From NCBI GenBank assembly GCA_005406025.1, contig BGZK01001579.1, positions 1-64,000 of the forward strand: DNA of 64,000 nucleotides, written 5' to 3'. A program made the position numbers and the translations under genes. The stretch comes from Eumeta japonica (lineage: Eukaryota > Arthropoda > Insecta > Lepidoptera > Psychidae). Below, piece by piece: positions 61,386 to 64,000 of the stretch; position 1 is the first letter of the stretch, and the number at the start of each line of letters is the position of its first letter. The notes beneath the pieces were generated by a model. That model saw nothing but the letters and a program-made list of their open reading frames with translations. It searched no databases and had not been told where the DNA came from.

Positions 61386-63577
61386 ATATAAACATAACAT
61401 TTATTTTATTCATACATAACCATATTATATATAAATATGATATGACTGTGTGATCGTAACCAAACTTGATTGCATAGACGTTGTTTTCACTCTTATGGCG
61501 AACAACTTTTAATTAAGATTGATTTGCATGGATGAAACATAACGATGTTCATTGTTATCCAACCCCGAGCGTGTAGAGTTCATCTCTCATGGGACAAAGT
61601 AGCACACTCGAATAAATAATGAATTTATTTATTTATCCTAATAGAAAATAGAAATTTAAGATATAAAATTACTTCAACAAAATTCAATTGACGTACTGTA
61701 TCTACAAGGCTGAGCTTCAAGAAAAAAAATAATGTTTTCTTTCTGTTAATTAAATAATATTTTAGAATTAATAAAAATTAGTAATCAAATCGTCTAGCTT
61801 AATACGCTAAGTTATGCGATAAAAATGTATTTTTTAATTTTAAAGTTCATAGACAATTGTAAAAGATATTAATTTAATGGGTCATTGCACAACACTTCAA
61901 ATGGGTACGTCATTATTTTTTATAAGGCTAGTTCTCGTTTGGAAGGCAGTTTTCCCCCGATAAAAACGGGCGAGCAACTTGTGGGTAGCTCTTTTTATCG
62001 CAGTAACTACGAAAATAAAATGTCCCAAACTATAACGTCCAACAAAAGTTTGATGGTCAAAAGCTGCTACGGACCAAAAATGGAAGGATATTATGGATAA
62101 GATTTACTGGCATTTGTTCAGTTTTTCATCTTGTTAAAGTTGTACTAGCACCCAACATCGAGTTATAGGGAGAAATCTCATCATTTTACCGACTAGTCAA
62201 ATGTCGGTTTAGCGCATGGAATGTTATATGGATAGTACAAACAGGCGCCCTCACGCACGCACGCATATATGCACACGTATACGCCGACACACACTTGCAC
62301 ACATTTATTTTACGTATTTACCTAAAACATGCGTTTTGTTTTGCATTCGGTTCAGGATCTTTTGCGCTACTCGACTAACTTGTTTTATGGTTTCTTGTTG
62401 TATTTTGAAGCTTGCTCTATTATCGCACCATGTTAAAAACTTGTACGTATTACCGTTTTATATTAGAGAAAAGACTATAAAAAAAGAGTTACATGAGTAT
62501 GCTTTTTTATATGGAAATTCCATTTAATCACTGGCTACTTATTACAGTTCAAACGATACGGCCCTTTGAACAGAGGGCAGACAGTCGAAACACAACCTTA
62601 TTATTTATTATCATTAAATTATTATTATTAATAATATTAAATTAACTTTACTCTATAATCGATACATTTTTCGAACTTGCCACAATACCTTACTTAAAAT
62701 GTTAGATCTACTAGTATCTTATTATTTAGTACTTACGTTATACAGTTATTTATAATTTCCATTCGATGGTAACCAGAGATGGTATACACACTGTGCACGA
62801 CCATATTTCATAGTTATATAAACCCAACATGGTTTTCACCGTTCCGCTTTGCCGTTTACCAGCTATGAGGCTATTTTGAAACGTAACATCTTTTAGTTTC
62901 GCTTCAGGACATGCACGCACCGCTGTAGTAAAACTGTTAAATTTTAAAATTATCTTTGATTCCTACACAATGTTGCGGAATGAAAAAGTCATTAATTATC
63001 AATTAAAAACAGACATTAATTTTCAGAATCCGTAATGCCAGAAACTCGATGGCACATCGTAGATTTTAGAGCCGTTGTAAAATTAGGTTTATAATTTACA
63101 CTATCGCATACATGCAATAGCGAACAGAACGCGGATTTGCGACGTGGGCCGTGCGAATTGTACTCTCGTTGCGTTCGCCGCCGAGCAGCTTTTTTATTCA
63201 AATATATGTTGATGATATCAACTAGCATTTGCTTTAACTTGAAACTTGAAAATTCCAACGCGCATGGGCACTGTGGTCTAAGTATTATCATAGACGAAAC
63301 TCATGCAGTGGCACGCTGTTGAATTATCGCAAATACGTTTTGCACTACAAAAAACATCTAGAGTAAGTTAAGCATACAACTTTATTAGTTTAAAATTAAG
63401 CACTTACATGTAGTTTTACTAAAAGCTATCAAATTTTCCGTATATGTACAGTGGAGGATTTGATGAAATTGAAATAGTAGTTTTATATGAAAAGATTAGT
63501 TAGTTTTATATTAAAAAATCACTTTAAATCGCTGTGAAAGTAACAGAAATTCGCAACTCTATGACGCGACCACTAAG
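61386..63577. other. No gene seen
   Basis: AT-rich. A CA-rich stretch lies at 62255-62305. The 71-codon frame at 61885-62100 and 103-codon frame at 62216-62527 have no motif. A GC-richer spot at 63120-63200 is unassigned. Confidence 0.4.
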
Positions 63578-63605
63578 CAGTGACGTCATAGGAATGACGT
63601 CACTG
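63578..63605. promoter_or_regulatory. Palindromic pair of CRE sites
   Basis: CAGTGACGTCA (63578-63588) and TGACGTCACTG (63595-63605) are perfect inverted repeats separated by six bases. Each carries a full TGACGTCA, the binding site of CREB/ATF bZIP factors. Confidence 0.55.
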
Positions 63606-63854
63606 ATTATACCACCAGTACTGTATTTATCAAACTATATTTAAAAAGAAAATAAAGTATTATTATTTTATACTACTTTATAAATCTGCAGCGTCTGTTT
63701 GCATATACGTTTTATTTAAAAATTTCGTGATAGTTTTTCATTATTTTTATGTATTTAATTAGTATTAAATTTTTAATATAAAATTAAATTCGTATTTAAT
63801 TGATATTATTTACTTAGTCATTTTATGACTAACTGACCCTAATCCTACCATTTT

Positions 63855-64000
63855 TTAAATTCATGTCTGACTGTTTGTCCGTCTGTATATTTTTTTAAAA
63901 GTTCAGAAAGGTTTGATTATAACTTAAAAACGGTTTAATCGATCGTGATTAAGATTAGTATATCATAAGAGCAAATGATAGGCTACTATCTACCTGTGTG
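63855..64000 (+). repeat. 'tctgtctg' repeat, copy 3, cut by the window edge
   Basis: 'gactgtttgtccgtctgtat', 'gtttaatcgatcgtgattaa', 'gattagtatatcataagagc', 'aaatgataggctac'. The same series is at 11885-12160. Confidence 0.55.

Noticed and set aside
62216..62527. 103-codon frame starting 'MECYMDSTNRRPHART'
   Set aside because: The His/Thr/Arg-rich part is the translation of a CA-rich repeat, and the remainder has random Cys/Leu/Phe composition.

Overview
This is AT-rich eukaryotic DNA, most likely nuclear DNA of a moth or butterfly (Lepidoptera). That placement rests on interspersed repeats I recognise as typical of lepidopteran genomes: a family with a CCATGG-centred GC-rich core, the 'gggttccg' family, the 'TAGCTTCCGCCC' family, a 'CGTGCCTCTCTAT' family, several tRNA-derived SINEs, and RTE, R1 and Jockey/CR1-type LINE remnants. 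Nothing looks bacterial: there are no operons, no Shine-Dalgarno-spaced genes and no long intact ORFs.

Gene content is very low. The only convincing host coding sequence is one 5' coding exon on the minus strand (47431-47618). It encodes the extracellular N-terminus and first membrane helix of a rhodopsin-family GPCR and ends in a clean splice donor. The rest of that gene must lie at lower coordinates; I could not find another exon, so much of the window left of 47.4 kb may be intron or intergenic. A second, weak candidate exon (6757-7030, minus) lies beside a very GC-rich patch.

Layout. 0-6.2 kb: SINE end, RTE-type LINE tail, an internally deleted copy of a widespread arthropod multicopy gene family (2643-3191), and 'TAGCTTCCGCCC' repeats. 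7-9.2 kb: GC-rich patch, SINE, LINE reverse transcriptase fragment. 11.5-14.8 kb: a repeat cluster around an R1-type LINE gag relic. 18.4-25 kb: GC-rich relic, 'gggttccg' repeat, CCATGG repeat, a mariner, and a BED-finger hAT element that appears to interrupt it. 29.5-33.9 kb: SINE, 'gggttccg'-type repeats, long microsatellites, and a ~390 bp terminal-inverted-repeat element with an unusual internal motif array. 34.9-39.6 kb: second mariner relic, a long near-perfect hairpin, a degraded Jockey/CR1-like LINE, and one copy of the 'CGTGCCTCTCTAT' repeat. 39.6-47.4 kb: mostly unique sequence with moderate-GC patches and CRE motifs. 50-52 kb: a second copy of the arthropod multicopy family lying inside a second copy of the 'CGTGCCTCTCTAT' repeat. 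57-64 kb: GC-rich patches, SINEs, a 76-bp perfect palindrome, and a palindromic pair of CRE sites.

The genes do not form a pathway. The window is best read as intron/intergenic DNA of one GPCR locus filled with broken mobile elements. The most interesting items are the two differently deleted copies of the multicopy protein family and their relation to the flanking repeat, the motif-array element at 33541-33928, the hairpin at 35892-35954, and the GPCR exon.
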